A DNA stretch of 64,000 nt from Bacteroidota bacterium (GCA_013112545.1 JABFGJ010000005.1:140079-204078), one strand, 5' to 3'; positions 16,704 through 26,461 are shown, counted from the stretch's first letter. Numbers and translations are program-made. The notes: generated by a model from the sequence alone, not told the origin.

Positions 16704-17963
16704 TTGGTGCAAGTGCTAAAAACAAAATCCTATATTATTATTTTCTTTTTATTAAATGTGTTTGTTTTAAAAGCTAATGTTGAAGATGAAAATCAATTTC
16801 AAATTAATTTTAATATAGCAAAGCAACATTTATCTCAAAGAAATATTTTAAAGGCACTGCCCTATTTAAATTACTTGCAAAGCAAATACCCAGATAATGA
16901 AAACTTAAAGTACCTAATCGGAGTTTGCTTAGCAGAAGAAAATATCGTCAACCCCTTGTCTATACAATATTTAGAAAGCGCAACCACTATGGCTTCGTTG
17001 GATTATAACCCGAATAGCATTGATGAAGAAAGGACGCCGATTTATGTTTTTTACTATTTGTGTTTAGCTTACGCTCAAAATGGCTATTGTGATAAAGCTG
17101 AGGAAGCCAGGCAAAAATTTATTGAAATTTACCCTTACGAAGACGTCTATTATATTGATAATTCTAAAGAATGGATAAACACTTGTAAAAGGAGTAAAGA
17201 AAAGCCAACCTTTCAAGACATACCCGTTTTTCCTTCTTTTAAACCTTATATTCCTGTAGAAAAAGAACTTAAGCCCTCAGTTATTGAAAATGTACAATCA
17301 ATATCTGCTGATATTAATTTAACAATAACTGCAGAAACTCCTAAAGTCGATATAGAAAGCAAACAGATAGAAACTGCTAAAAATATAAAAACTAGGAGAA
17401 TAGAATATAGCACTAAGAATCCGCTTTATGGCGTTCAACTTGGAGCTTATAAAGAAGTAGTGCCAGTGAGTCGCTTTGAATCTTTAAAAAATGTTGATGC
17501 ATTTTTAGATAAACAAGGTTTGATAAGGTATGTCGTAGGACATTTTTCGATTAGCTCACAAGCAAAATCGCTTTTAGATATAATAAAAGAGAAAGGTTAT
17601 CATGATGCTTTTGTAGTAGATGTAAACAACGAAAAGTACTTTTCTGACGAAATAATTAGCGTTGACAACATAAACATCCGAGCAAATCCTTTTGAAAAAC
17701 TAGAGTATAGAATTCAATTGGGTGCATTTAAAGAAGTTCTTCCATCTAAAACTGCAGATATTTATTTTAAAATCGAAGGCATAACAGAGCTTGTAGATGA
17801 CAATTACACTTACTTAACAGTTGGCAAATACAAAACATACGACGAAGCAAAAGCTTATCTTCACGGAATTAAAGCAACTGGCATAAAAGATGCATTTGTA
17901 ATTGCATTGAACGATGGAAAGAAAATTTCGCTACAACAAGCTAAAAACTTTTACACCAAATAA
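16704..17963 (+). CDS. Exported TPR and double-SPOR-like protein A
   Basis: 419 residues with TTG (16704) or GTG (16707, 16713) as start; no ATG is in frame ahead of the signal peptide (IIIFFLLNVFVLKANVE). Residues about 30-160 are TPR-like helices (LKALPYLNYLQSKYPDNENL). After a variable linker come two SPOR-like repeats: one from YGVQLGAYKEVVPVSRFES (about 237-315) and one from YRIQLGAFKEVLPSKTAD (about 334-410), each ending in DAFVV/DAFVI. SPOR domains bind peptidoglycan lacking stem peptides. It is a clear paralogue of the next gene (2-bp gap), and both lead into a membrane SpoIIE phosphatase. Confidence 0.8.
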   Translation: MVQVLKTKSYIIIFFLLNVFVLKANVEDENQFQINFNIAKQHLSQRNILKALPYLNYLQSKYPDNENLKYLIGVCLAEENIVNPLSIQYLESATTMASLDYNPNSIDEERTPIYVFYYLCLAYAQNGYCDKAEEARQKFIEIYPYEDVYYIDNSKEWINTCKRSKEKPTFQDIPVFPSFKPYIPVEKELKPSVIENVQSISADINLTITAETPKVDIESKQIETAKNIKTRRIEYSTKNPLYGVQLGAYKEVVPVSRFESLKNVDAFLDKQGLIRYVVGHFSISSQAKSLLDIIKEKGYHDAFVVDVNNEKYFSDEIISVDNINIRANPFEKLEYRIQLGAFKEVLPSKTADIYFKIEGITELVDDNYTYLTVGKYKTYDEAKAYLHGIKATGIKDAFVIALNDGKKISLQQAKNFYTK

Positions 17964-17965
17964 AT

Positions 17966-19126
17966 ATGAAACATATTCTAATCGCTTTTTTTACCGTATT
18001 AATCAGCCTAAGCATTTACAGCCAAGATATACTAGAGTTTGAATTTGACAAAGCGAGGGTTTTACTGGCTCAAAGAAAAATTGACGAAGCTTTTTTATCG
18101 CTAAACAAACTTTATCAATCAAATCCTGAAAATGGGAATTATAACTTTTTAATGGGAGCTGCTTTTGCTGAATCAATGGGTAAAAGCGCGGAAGCAGTTT
18201 TTCATTTAAAAAAAGCGATTAAATATGTCTCTGAAGATTATACAGTCGGTAACTTCCAAGAAACAGACGCTCCAATACATGCCTATTATTATTTAACATT
18301 AGCATTTGTACAGCAAGATCGTTGTGAAGAAGCTTATTTAGCATTAGCGAAGTTAAAAACATTTAAAACAAGGCTAGATAAGTATTACATTGAAGAAGCC
18401 GAAAGGCATTTAATGAAATGCCCATTTGAACCTAATGAAACTGTAGAAAAAAACTGGAACAAAATAGAGCCTGCGCCTGCTGGTTATGACCCCACGTATG
18501 TACCAGAAGAAGTTTTTTTAGATTCTACAGCGCTTGCAGAACGAGGAATATTCGTAAAAGAGCAAGTTTATTCAACAAAAGCTCCATTATATGGAGTGCA
18601 GATTGGTGCTAACATAAACCCAAGTCCAATTAGCAATTACGGAAGCATCAAAAACGTAGATGTTTTTATAGACACGAAGGGAATAATCCGATACGTAATT
18701 GGTCATTATTCTATTCGTTCTCAAGCAGAAACTTTACTTAAAACCTTGCAGGAACAAGGATATAAAGACGCTTTTATAGTCAACGTAAATGATGAACGCA
18801 AATACCATAACGAATTAATTAGCTTCAACAATGTAAATGTGAAAGCTGGAATTAAAGGCAAAGTCGAATTCTATTTACAATTAGGCGCCTTTGAACAAGT
18901 GGTGCCAGACTCTATTAAAAGCCTGTATCAAAACATTCCACAATTAATTGAATTAGATTATAAAAGCCACACTTTGTTATTGGTTGGGCCTACAGAATCT
19001 TATGAGAAAGCTTTAGCAATAAAAAAAGAAGTTGATGCTTTGAATGTATCAAAGCCCTTTATTGTTGCTTTTAACAATCGAAAAAAAATTCCGCTTCAAA
19101 CAGCGATTAATCATACAAAACACTAA
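17966..19126 (+). CDS. Exported TPR and double-SPOR-like protein B
   Basis: 386 residues, paralogous to the preceding gene along its whole length. The signal peptide is MKHILIAFFTVLISLSIYS. TPR-like helices cover about 25-150 and share the pattern NYNFLMGAAFAES ... AYYYLTLAFVQQDRCEEA with the upstream protein. Two SPOR-like repeats follow, starting at YGVQIGANINPSPISNY (about 209) and FYLQLGAFEQVVPDSI (about 303). The second repeat is more diverged than its counterpart. Tight spacing on both sides (2 bp and 0 bp) places it in one operon with the SpoIIE phosphatase, suggesting a periplasmic cell-wall sensing input. Confidence 0.8.
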   Translation: MKHILIAFFTVLISLSIYSQDILEFEFDKARVLLAQRKIDEAFLSLNKLYQSNPENGNYNFLMGAAFAESMGKSAEAVFHLKKAIKYVSEDYTVGNFQETDAPIHAYYYLTLAFVQQDRCEEAYLALAKLKTFKTRLDKYYIEEAERHLMKCPFEPNETVEKNWNKIEPAPAGYDPTYVPEEVFLDSTALAERGIFVKEQVYSTKAPLYGVQIGANINPSPISNYGSIKNVDVFIDTKGIIRYVIGHYSIRSQAETLLKTLQEQGYKDAFIVNVNDERKYHNELISFNNVNVKAGIKGKVEFYLQLGAFEQVVPDSIKSLYQNIPQLIELDYKSHTLLLVGPTESYEKALAIKKEVDALNVSKPFIVAFNNRKKIPLQTAINHTKH

Positions 19127-20623
19127 GTGAGTTTTTTATTAAGAAAAATATTTCAAAATCATAGCACAAGGGTATTAACCTTGCTGTTTTTCGCTTTGCT
19201 AATTTTAATTGGCTATTTCTTAGGACATAGTTATTATGTTCAATTAGGCATACACAAAAACAAAGTTATCTCAACTTTGAATGCTGTAACCTCAACAGCT
19301 GCGGCTCAAATAGATGCAAATCAATTAGATTATGTGTTAAGCACATACCCAAAAAAAAATGATATTCAATCAAATACACAAGATGGAGTATATGAATTAC
19401 TTCAAAAACAACTTTTAAAAGTTAAAGATCAGAATCACATCAACACAGCTTTATACACTTTAACTTATGACCCTGCAAACGATTTGTTTTACTATGGCGT
19501 AACAACATCTGAAAATCCATTTTATCGACATCCCTATAAAAACTATCCGAAAATATTAAAAGAAAAATATGAGGAAGGTGGAACCATTGATGTTTATAGA
19601 GATAGTAATGGACATTGGATATCTGCTTTTGCACCTATAAAAAATGAAGCAGGAGTTACCATAGCCATTGTTCAAGCTGATTGGAGGTTTGATGAATTCT
19701 TAGAAACTGCTCAGTCTGAAATATTTAAAAACATTTGGATTTCAATTGCATTTACAGTTGTTGTTTTATTTTTTCTAATTCGTTCTATGCGTTCTATCTT
19801 GGCAACAGAAGATCAATTGACAGCACATTTAATTCAATCAAAATTAGAATTAGAGCAAAAAAACCAAGACACTTTGGATAGTATCTTATATGCTAAAAAA
19901 ATACAAGACGCTATTCTTCCTGTTCGTTCTAAAATCAAAAAACATCTTCCAAAGTCTTTTGTATTACACATGCCCAGAGATATTGTAAGTGGTGATTTCT
20001 ATTGGTTTAAACACACGAGAAAAAAAATATTTATTGCCAGCGTTGACTGTACTGGTCATGGTGTTCCTGGAGCTTTTATGTCGATGATAGGCTCTATTTT
20101 ACTTGACGACATCATTAATAAGAAAAATGTAGATTGCCCTAAAGAGATTTTAACACAATTGCATCAAGGCGTGGTAAAGGCACTAAAGCAAAGCTATAAA
20201 TCTAAAGCGGCTAGAGATGGAATGGATATAGCTCTTTGTGTAATTGAAGATGATTATTCGAAACTCACATTTTCAGGAGCATTCAGGCCTTTAATCCATA
20301 TCCGAAACGGAAAGTTAAACCGTATAAAATCAACAGCTGCTCCTATTGGAGGAATTAGGGAAGGGAATGTTGAGTTTGAGAAGCATGAAATAGAAATATT
20401 GGAAGGTGATATCTTTTATATTTTTTCAGATGGTTTCCCCGATCAATTCGGAGGTGATGAAAATAAAAAGTATATGACCAAGCGGTTCCGGGAATTATTA
20501 CTTAAAATATCCAGTTATAAGCTAAGCTCTCAAGAAGGTCTCCTGCAAGAAGAATTTGATGCCTGGAGAGGCGATAACGAACAAGTTGATGACGTATTAG
20601 TTATTGGGTTTCAATTGAAGTAA
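19127..20623 (+). CDS. Membrane SpoIIE/PP2C phosphatase with extracytoplasmic sensor
   Basis: 498 residues from a GTG that follows the previous stop directly. TM1 is at about 15-33, an extracytoplasmic domain of about 165 residues has Cache-like features (SAFAPIKNEAGVTIAIVQAD near 165-185), TM2 is at about 200-218, and the SpoIIE-type PP2C domain fills the C-terminal half. Metal-binding motifs are DIVSGDFYWF, VDCTGHGVPGAFMS and FSDGFPDQFGG. It lacks a HAMP domain, unlike the other SpoIIE enzyme in the window, but shares the linker motif YAKKIQDAILP. It probably dephosphorylates a STAS protein encoded elsewhere, in response to the two SPOR proteins; that link is inference from operon structure. 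Confidence 0.88.
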   Translation: MSFLLRKIFQNHSTRVLTLLFFALLILIGYFLGHSYYVQLGIHKNKVISTLNAVTSTAAAQIDANQLDYVLSTYPKKNDIQSNTQDGVYELLQKQLLKVKDQNHINTALYTLTYDPANDLFYYGVTTSENPFYRHPYKNYPKILKEKYEEGGTIDVYRDSNGHWISAFAPIKNEAGVTIAIVQADWRFDEFLETAQSEIFKNIWISIAFTVVVLFFLIRSMRSILATEDQLTAHLIQSKLELEQKNQDTLDSILYAKKIQDAILPVRSKIKKHLPKSFVLHMPRDIVSGDFYWFKHTRKKIFIASVDCTGHGVPGAFMSMIGSILLDDIINKKNVDCPKEILTQLHQGVVKALKQSYKSKAARDGMDIALCVIEDDYSKLTFSGAFRPLIHIRNGKLNRIKSTAAPIGGIREGNVEFEKHEIEILEGDIFYIFSDGFPDQFGGDENKKYMTKRFRELLLKISSYKLSSQEGLLQEEFDAWRGDNEQVDDVLVIGFQLK

Positions 20624-20972
20624 TATATCGGCATACTTTAAATTTTTCCATTTCTATTTTTTAGTTGATTAAACCCTTTTTTTCTTGACCTGCTTCGTAT
20701 ATCAAATAGGCTATAAAATAATCGTAATGGGTTTGAAGTTTTTTAAATTAGCATTCTTCTATTAACACGAATTATACTTTATAATTTTCTGCAAACCAAA
20801 TAGTTGCCAATTAAGTACTAAGTCTCATCAGTTGAAATAATTGATGAAATTCAGTGCTAGCTCGACATTATAATAAGAAAACCAACCAGTTTAATGCAAA
20901 AACTAAGTTGTAAAGCCTAGGTTGTTTTTTGCAATGTGTCTTCTTCTAGAGGGAACTTACTTGTGTAATAAA
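20624..20972. other. AT-rich intergenic region between convergent genes
   Basis: 349 bases between the SpoIIE gene and the T9SS protein gene, which point towards each other. I see no strong terminator hairpin, no tRNA and no credible small gene. Only short T-runs and scattered AT-rich repeats are visible. Confidence 0.5.
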
Positions 20973-23900
20973 TTAATCATTTACAATCATTTTTCTTGTT
21001 TCATTTCTATAGCGAACAAAATAAATACCAGATGCAAAGTCATACAAATTAATCTTACTCAGGTTTGACAATGGTAAAATTATTTTTATCAATCTTCCTT
21101 GTATGTTATAAATGCATATTTTATCTTTCTTATTCAATTCAGAGATTTCTATGTTCACCCATTTTTTTGTTGGGTTTGGAAATAGTCTAAAATCTAAGTT
21201 TTTACGATTATTAATTTCAATCCCTACATTCATGATAGTTATGCAATCTGAAGTGTCTGTACAATTACTCTGATTAACTTCGAGTTGATAACTTCCGTTT
21301 GTCACAACAGTAAATGTTGATGAAGTTGCTCCTACAATTGCTGTATTTGTATGGCAATCTATCCATTGGTAAGTTGCATTAAGATTAGTATTTTGAGCTT
21401 GCAAATCAAATCCAACCCGAACAACTCTTGTATCTACTGTATCTATGGTCAAGTCTAGCGTAATCACCGAATCACAACCTGCTACATTGGGAATAGTGTC
21501 TTTATACATTCCTGTCGTGTTGTATGTCATTCCGTTTTGTGGCCATAAATAACTATCACAGCTTGCCATACTAAACGTAGAAGAAGTAGATAAATTGATG
21601 GTCAAATCAATCGTACTGATCGAATCACATCCATTGACTGCCTGCAATGTATCGGAATATATCCCACTTGTGGTGTACTGCATGCCGTTACTTGCCCAAA
21701 CATAACTATCACAAGCTGTAACTGCATTGGTATCTCGAACGGTAGTGTTAATGGTCAAGTCTAGCGTAATCACCGAATCACAACCTGCTACATTGGGAAT
21801 AGTGTCTTTATACATTCCTGTCGTGTTGTATGTCATGCCGTTTTGTGGCCAATTGTATGTATTACAAGCACTCTCAATTTGCACACTACTAGTAGGTTGA
21901 CAAGGAATGGTGTACTGATAGGTTTGAATAAAACTTGGTGTTGTCGTATCTAACTCTTTATCAAAAAGTTGAGTAACTTCAGTAATTTTAATTTTTAAAT
22001 CAAAGTTAGAATGACTTCCACTGTTGTAATTACTAAAGATTACATGACCATATGGATAAGTTCCCACTATGGCGCTTTCAAAAGCATGAGAGCCAGAACC
22101 ATTAAAATTTTCAAAGGTGATGGAATAAGTATTTCCGGCAATAGTTGATATTAAGGTTGACAATTCAAAAGTTTGCCCTGTAGTAGCTGTATTATTTGAA
22201 ACGTTCACTGTTTCCGAATGCAGTAAAATATGATTTCCTGTATGGAAATCTCCTGAATAAACCTTCAAGTCTGCAATTCCATTAAAAGTATGGTTCCCTG
22301 ACTTTGGATAAACAACTACTTGCTTTAGATTTTCTTTGAAGGCCGTATAAGTTTGACCAATAACAGCATGATTTAAATAATCGTCTGTAAAAGTTTGGTC
22401 AACTGACAAGGTGTCGGTTATCGAAGCCCCTTTAATTTGATTGGAGCCACTAATGCCACCAACGCCCTTTACTTCTAGACCAATTGAGCCATCTACAGAA
22501 GAATTTAGAAATACATCAACTAAATGTTCTTTGTTATTTAGAGCACTTAACGCATTTATAGTGGCGCTATCAGCTAATTGGCCTGTTAGTCTAAAATCTG
22601 CAATATTCAGATTACCAACCGCTTGATTAAACTGTAGCTTAAACTGTAGATTTGATTGGCTTGTTACAGAGTCAAGTGGATGGTGACGAAGAATAGATTC
22701 TAATATAACTGGAACTCTATACCGATAATCTTGATTGAGACTAGGTGCTAATGTATCAAGATTTTCCCCTATTCCCTCATAGGATTCTGTGATTTTAATT
22801 TTCAAATCAAAACCGCTATGATTAGAAGAATTATAGTTTGTAAAAACGGCATGCCCTAGAGAATAATTACCTAAAGTGGCATTCTCAAAAGCATGGGAAC
22901 CACTTCCACTAAAACCTTCAAAAACAATGGTATAGGTGTTTCCAGGAATAGTTGCCACTAGGCTCGACAATTCAAATGTTTGACCAGAGGTAGCAGTACT
23001 ATTTGATAAACTTACTGTCTCTGAATGAAGCAAAGTGTGATTCCCAGCACTATAATCGCCTAAATATACCTTTAAGACCGCTGTTCCAGAAAAAGTGTGA
23101 TTTCCTGATTTTGGAAAAACAACCACTTGCTTTAAGTTTTCTTTGAAAGCCGTATAAGTTTGACCAATTATGGATTGATTTAAATAATCATTTGAAGTTA
23201 ATTGATTCACAGATAAGGTATCGATAAGAGAAAAGGTGTAAATGCCATTTGAACCTGCAACACCCCCAACTCCTCTAATGCCTATGCCAATACTGCCATC
23301 AACAGAAGAATTTAGAGTCGCATTCACCAAACAAGAACTATCTGTTTCATAAAATACTGAGTTGAGAGTTAAGCTATCTGCTAAGCTGCCTAGTGATTCA
23401 AAATCAGACAAAAAATAATTGGCTACTTTATCATTAAAAATAAATTTAAATTGCAATTTTGATTGTGTCGTTATGGAATCCGTTGGATTATTTCTTAGGA
23501 TCGAAGTCAATTTAAAAAGGTTTATTTTAACGATTTCAACAGAATCAACAAGGGTTTGAGTGAGGCTTGAAGTACTTCCATTATTGTCCGTTACTGTAAC
23601 ATAATATTTACCTGAGCTCAAGCCAGTAATTGCAGTTGATCCAGCCCCATTATTCCATTGTACTACATAAGGAGGAATTCCACCTGAAACACTAACACTT
23701 GCACCACCGTTTGGAGTAGAAAGATTGGTTTGAATACTATCAACCGCTGTTGAAACCTGAAGAGGCACAAGAAAGTCATATGTTTCATCTGTAGCAGGAA
23801 GTTTCGAGCTTAGTGATTTAATAGAAGGAGCTACAAAAGTTTTAAAGTAAAGGTCGGCAGACGACAGTACTCCAGGTTGATATATAACACCATTGGCGTA

Positions 23901-25943
23901 AGGGTTTCCCGTCTGTGCAGAAACCGCTATATTATTAGTGGTAGCAGTCGGAAAATAAAAGCGGAAGGTATAAGTATTACCTGCAGTAAGTTGAGCAGGG
24001 TTACCTAGATAGAAGTTTATATCTGTAAATCGTGGAGATGAAGGAAAATAAACGTTTGAAGAACTCAATAATGTTCCCCCAAATCCATTTCCACTATAAA
24101 TTTCTAACACTCCATTTCCGGTAAACGAATGACCATAGCCGGTTCTTAAACTTATTTTTGTCAATACGCCACTTGCGCCTGCTACAAAAGACTGCCCAAA
24201 CTCAGGGGAATTGGTAACCTGAATGTCGTTCAACGCTTGCTGATCAAGTACACCATTGTCTTCTATAATATTATTTGTTCCACTAGCATCAACCCCTTTT
24301 ATATCTAACCCAAGTGTACCACTTGTTGGATTTGTGGTAGCTAAATTCACTAAATATTGGCTTCCATTCACTTTATTCACAGATTGTATGGTTGTATGAC
24401 TTGAAGCCGAACCGCTCAATGCAAAGTCTGATGAATCAACTGCCAACACATCTTTATTAAAATTGACTTTGAACTGCATGTTATTTGATGTCGTTGAGGC
24501 AGCTATTGGATTGTTTCTTTCAATAGAAAGTAAGCTAACTGTAACTAATGGAACTGGGGTGTAAGTATAAACTTCTGAAATAGCAGGAGCAGTCCCATCT
24601 AAGCTTTGTGCTTGAAGTCCACTTTCCAAGACTAATTCAAAATCTAAATCAAAGTTGGCATGAGACGCATTACTATTGGTAAAATAGGCTTTTCCACCTG
24701 TATAATTACCTGATTTGGCTGCATTAATTGCATAACCAGAACCACTAAAGTTGCTCAACTCAAAACTATAGGTGCTGCTATTATTTAGCTGAATGGTATC
24801 ATTTAAAATAAAAGTATCTCCACTGCCACTGCTAATGTTTACTTGTTGAGTATGAATTTCCGTTCCTCCACCCGAAGAATTGTCTCCAGAATAGATTTTT
24901 AAATCTGCGGTACCAGAAAAGTTGTGGTTTGCCGCATTATAAGCCAAGGTTATTTTAGTAACAGCGCCAGCTTGAGTAGTAGTAAAAGTTTGTCCAATAG
25001 TAGCCTGGTTGAGATAATCGTTGATCGTGCCTGTTTCAGCAATTGTATCTTTCTCAATAAAAGAAACTATGCCATTGCTGCCTGCAATACCACCAACTCC
25101 TTTAATACCTATACCAACATCTCCTGCTGCATTTGAATTAACTGTTGTATTTACTAATAATGTAGAATCGTTCTCAGTAGAAATAGTATTGATAATTAAA
25201 TTATTGGCTAAAGTATTCGTTCCAACAAAATCTGAGGTTTGATAATTACTGATTTTTCGATCAAATGATACTTTAAATTGTAGATTGTTGCTATTTGTAT
25301 TTTGTGTGGAAGGGTTGTTGCGTTCAATGGAGACAAGTTTGGGAGATGGATTAATATTAGGTGTGCCCAACAATACTTCAATGATTATGTCAGATGTACT
25401 AAAATTAGAAAAACCTGCTTGAACTCCACTAAAAGTTCCGGAAAAAGTACCTGTGATGAAGTCAGCAAAAGTTGCCGTTCCAGAAATGTCAAACGTAGCA
25501 CTTCCCGAAAGGGTATAAGAAGTATTACTTGCCATGGAAGTCAATGAACTTACGTTGAGAGCGAAATCATCATAGTCGCTACCAACATCATCGTCCAATA
25601 CAATAGCACTAAAATTAATAGGGGATACACCATCAGTAAGCTGAAGGTTACCCGACAAGCTAAAGGTTTGGAAGTTGAGGTTTGAATTAACATAGTTAAA
25701 AGAAGAATTTCCAAATATTTGGTTGAATCCGTTACTACTAGTCCATGCATTACCTTTACCGTTTGTTGTAGCAGAGCCAGATCCTGTAACCGTAATGCTG
25801 GTAGCAGAAGTACTTGTAGCACTAATGGTGAATTTAATCTGAGAAAAACTAGAAGCAGGTAGTAAGGTAAGTATCACTAACGACAACAAATAAACACGAT
25901 ATTTAACTTTTAATCTAATGTATTTCGTTGTTAAGGCATTCAT
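20973..25943 (-). CDS. Giant repeat-rich protein with T9SS type A sorting domain
   Basis: A 1656-residue secreted protein. It has a signal peptide (VYLLSLVILTLLPASSFSQ near 17-35), then four long repeat units of about 250-300 residues that start with (S/E)I(E/L)R(N/H)(N/H)P and carry LQFK, a GIKGVGGIAGSNGI-like turn, a DYLNQ..IGQTY segment and an F.G.ADLK(I/V)YSGD segment. A SprB-like segment (GGIPPYVVQWNNGAGST) lies in the middle. Three cysteine repeats of about 50 residues (GMYKDTIPNVAGCDSVIT) precede the C-terminal type IX sorting domain (FRLFPNPTKKWVNIEI ... GIYFVRY). It is likely a surface-anchored or released adhesin-like protein, probably controlled by the adjacent hybrid regulator. 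Confidence 0.88.
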   Translation of the reverse strand: MNALTTKYIRLKVKYRVYLLSLVILTLLPASSFSQIKFTISATSTSATSITVTGSGSATTNGKGNAWTSSNGFNQIFGNSSFNYVNSNLNFQTFSLSGNLQLTDGVSPINFSAIVLDDDVGSDYDDFALNVSSLTSMASNTSYTLSGSATFDISGTATFADFITGTFSGTFSGVQAGFSNFSTSDIIIEVLLGTPNINPSPKLVSIERNNPSTQNTNSNNLQFKVSFDRKISNYQTSDFVGTNTLANNLIINTISTENDSTLLVNTTVNSNAAGDVGIGIKGVGGIAGSNGIVSFIEKDTIAETGTINDYLNQATIGQTFTTTQAGAVTKITLAYNAANHNFSGTADLKIYSGDNSSGGGTEIHTQQVNISSGSGDTFILNDTIQLNNSSTYSFELSNFSGSGYAINAAKSGNYTGGKAYFTNSNASHANFDLDFELVLESGLQAQSLDGTAPAISEVYTYTPVPLVTVSLLSIERNNPIAASTTSNNMQFKVNFNKDVLAVDSSDFALSGSASSHTTIQSVNKVNGSQYLVNLATTNPTSGTLGLDIKGVDASGTNNIIEDNGVLDQQALNDIQVTNSPEFGQSFVAGASGVLTKISLRTGYGHSFTGNGVLEIYSGNGFGGTLLSSSNVYFPSSPRFTDINFYLGNPAQLTAGNTYTFRFYFPTATTNNIAVSAQTGNPYANGVIYQPGVLSSADLYFKTFVAPSIKSLSSKLPATDETYDFLVPLQVSTAVDSIQTNLSTPNGGASVSVSGGIPPYVVQWNNGAGSTAITGLSSGKYYVTVTDNNGSTSSLTQTLVDSVEIVKINLFKLTSILRNNPTDSITTQSKLQFKFIFNDKVANYFLSDFESLGSLADSLTLNSVFYETDSSCLVNATLNSSVDGSIGIGIRGVGGVAGSNGIYTFSLIDTLSVNQLTSNDYLNQSIIGQTYTAFKENLKQVVVFPKSGNHTFSGTAVLKVYLGDYSAGNHTLLHSETVSLSNSTATSGQTFELSSLVATIPGNTYTIVFEGFSGSGSHAFENATLGNYSLGHAVFTNYNSSNHSGFDLKIKITESYEGIGENLDTLAPSLNQDYRYRVPVILESILRHHPLDSVTSQSNLQFKLQFNQAVGNLNIADFRLTGQLADSATINALSALNNKEHLVDVFLNSSVDGSIGLEVKGVGGISGSNQIKGASITDTLSVDQTFTDDYLNHAVIGQTYTAFKENLKQVVVYPKSGNHTFNGIADLKVYSGDFHTGNHILLHSETVNVSNNTATTGQTFELSTLISTIAGNTYSITFENFNGSGSHAFESAIVGTYPYGHVIFSNYNSGSHSNFDLKIKITEVTQLFDKELDTTTPSFIQTYQYTIPCQPTSSVQIESACNTYNWPQNGMTYNTTGMYKDTIPNVAGCDSVITLDLTINTTVRDTNAVTACDSYVWASNGMQYTTSGIYSDTLQAVNGCDSISTIDLTINLSTSSTFSMASCDSYLWPQNGMTYNTTGMYKDTIPNVAGCDSVITLDLTIDTVDTRVVRVGFDLQAQNTNLNATYQWIDCHTNTAIVGATSSTFTVVTNGSYQLEVNQSNCTDTSDCITIMNVGIEINNRKNLDFRLFPNPTKKWVNIEISELNKKDKICIYNIQGRLIKIILPLSNLSKINLYDFASGIYFVRYRNETRKMIVND
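21445..21545 (-). repeat. 101-bp intragenic repeat, copy 1
   Basis: This stretch encodes part of the last cysteine repeat of the T9SS protein. It matches 21751-21851 at all but one base (a T/G difference in TCAT[T/G]CCG), although the intervening middle repeat has diverged. Near-identity at silent positions points to recent duplication or gene conversion. Confidence 0.85.
21751..21851 (-). repeat. 101-bp intragenic repeat, copy 2
   Basis: The partner of the repeat at 21445-21545, offset by 306 bp. It encodes the first of the three cysteine repeats. The direct orientation allows unequal recombination that would remove or add two repeat units in frame. Confidence 0.85.
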
Positions 25944-25979
25944 AACTAATAAGTTTAGGTAAATAAAAAGGTCTTTAAT

Positions 25980-26435
25980 TTAAGTACGTTGAGTTCGTTT
26001 ATATTCATGAACTGCAGATCTTGGATCATGCGGTTGTAAACTGGATTGTATTGATGACCTGAAGAAACTGTGGTCGGATTGGTAAATGCTAAAAATTGCA
26101 CTTACGACTTCTTTATCTTCTATATATAAGTCAGCTGAATCATTAAATGTATATCGTGTTGGCTGAAAATAACAAGTTGCTGAAGTAAAATAATCACTAT
26201 AAGTATCTTCGAAAAAATGGCCAACTTTACTCCTACCGTTTCCCAAAAAATCATCCTCAGCAGTTTGATTAAGAATATTTTTCATTACGAATGTTTTGGA
26301 TTTTATAGCTTTGCATACAGCAACTCGACCAAACCCTTTAATACCAAGCTCAACATTACTGGACTCTATAAAGAGAAACTTAGTGTGAATTAATGAAGTG
26401 GAGTCATTTAATGCAGAAAGAGAAATTCCAATCAT
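25980..26435 (-). pseudogene. Decayed copy of one repeat unit of the T9SS protein
   Basis: This 151-codon frame has no signal peptide and begins right after an in-frame TAG, but its order of motifs follows one repeat unit of the neighbouring T9SS protein. LSALNDS matches LSALNNK, VELGIKGFGRVA matches the GIKGVGG turn, TAEDDFLG matches FTDDYLNHAVIG, and YTFNDSADLYI matches HTFNGIADLKV. Identity is low and the N-terminal third and C-terminal third of a unit are missing. It ends 36 bp before the T9SS start. It is most simply a relic of an earlier, longer or duplicated gene, though a short translated leader is possible because it directly follows a candidate regulated promoter. Confidence 0.5.
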
Positions 26436-26453
26436 CTAGTGTGTTTTAAAATT

Positions 26454-26461
26454 CAAACACA
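26454..26461 (-). promoter_or_regulatory. Candidate -7 box downstream of the tandem operator
   Basis: TGTGTTTG on the minus strand, one base off TAnnTTTG. The upstream edge is 26 bp from the tandem 21-bp repeats, so the -33 position falls at the operator's edge, as expected for an AraC-type activated promoter reading towards the T9SS gene. Confidence 0.35.

Noticed and set aside
21445..23200. Regularly repeated segments, checked as a CRISPR array
   Set aside because: The repeats are in frame, encode protein repeat units and vary in length and spacing; there are no spacers or cas genes.
22441..25547. Several plus-strand frames inside the T9SS gene
   Set aside because: Shadows of the repeat-rich minus-strand gene; they lack starts, signals and family features.
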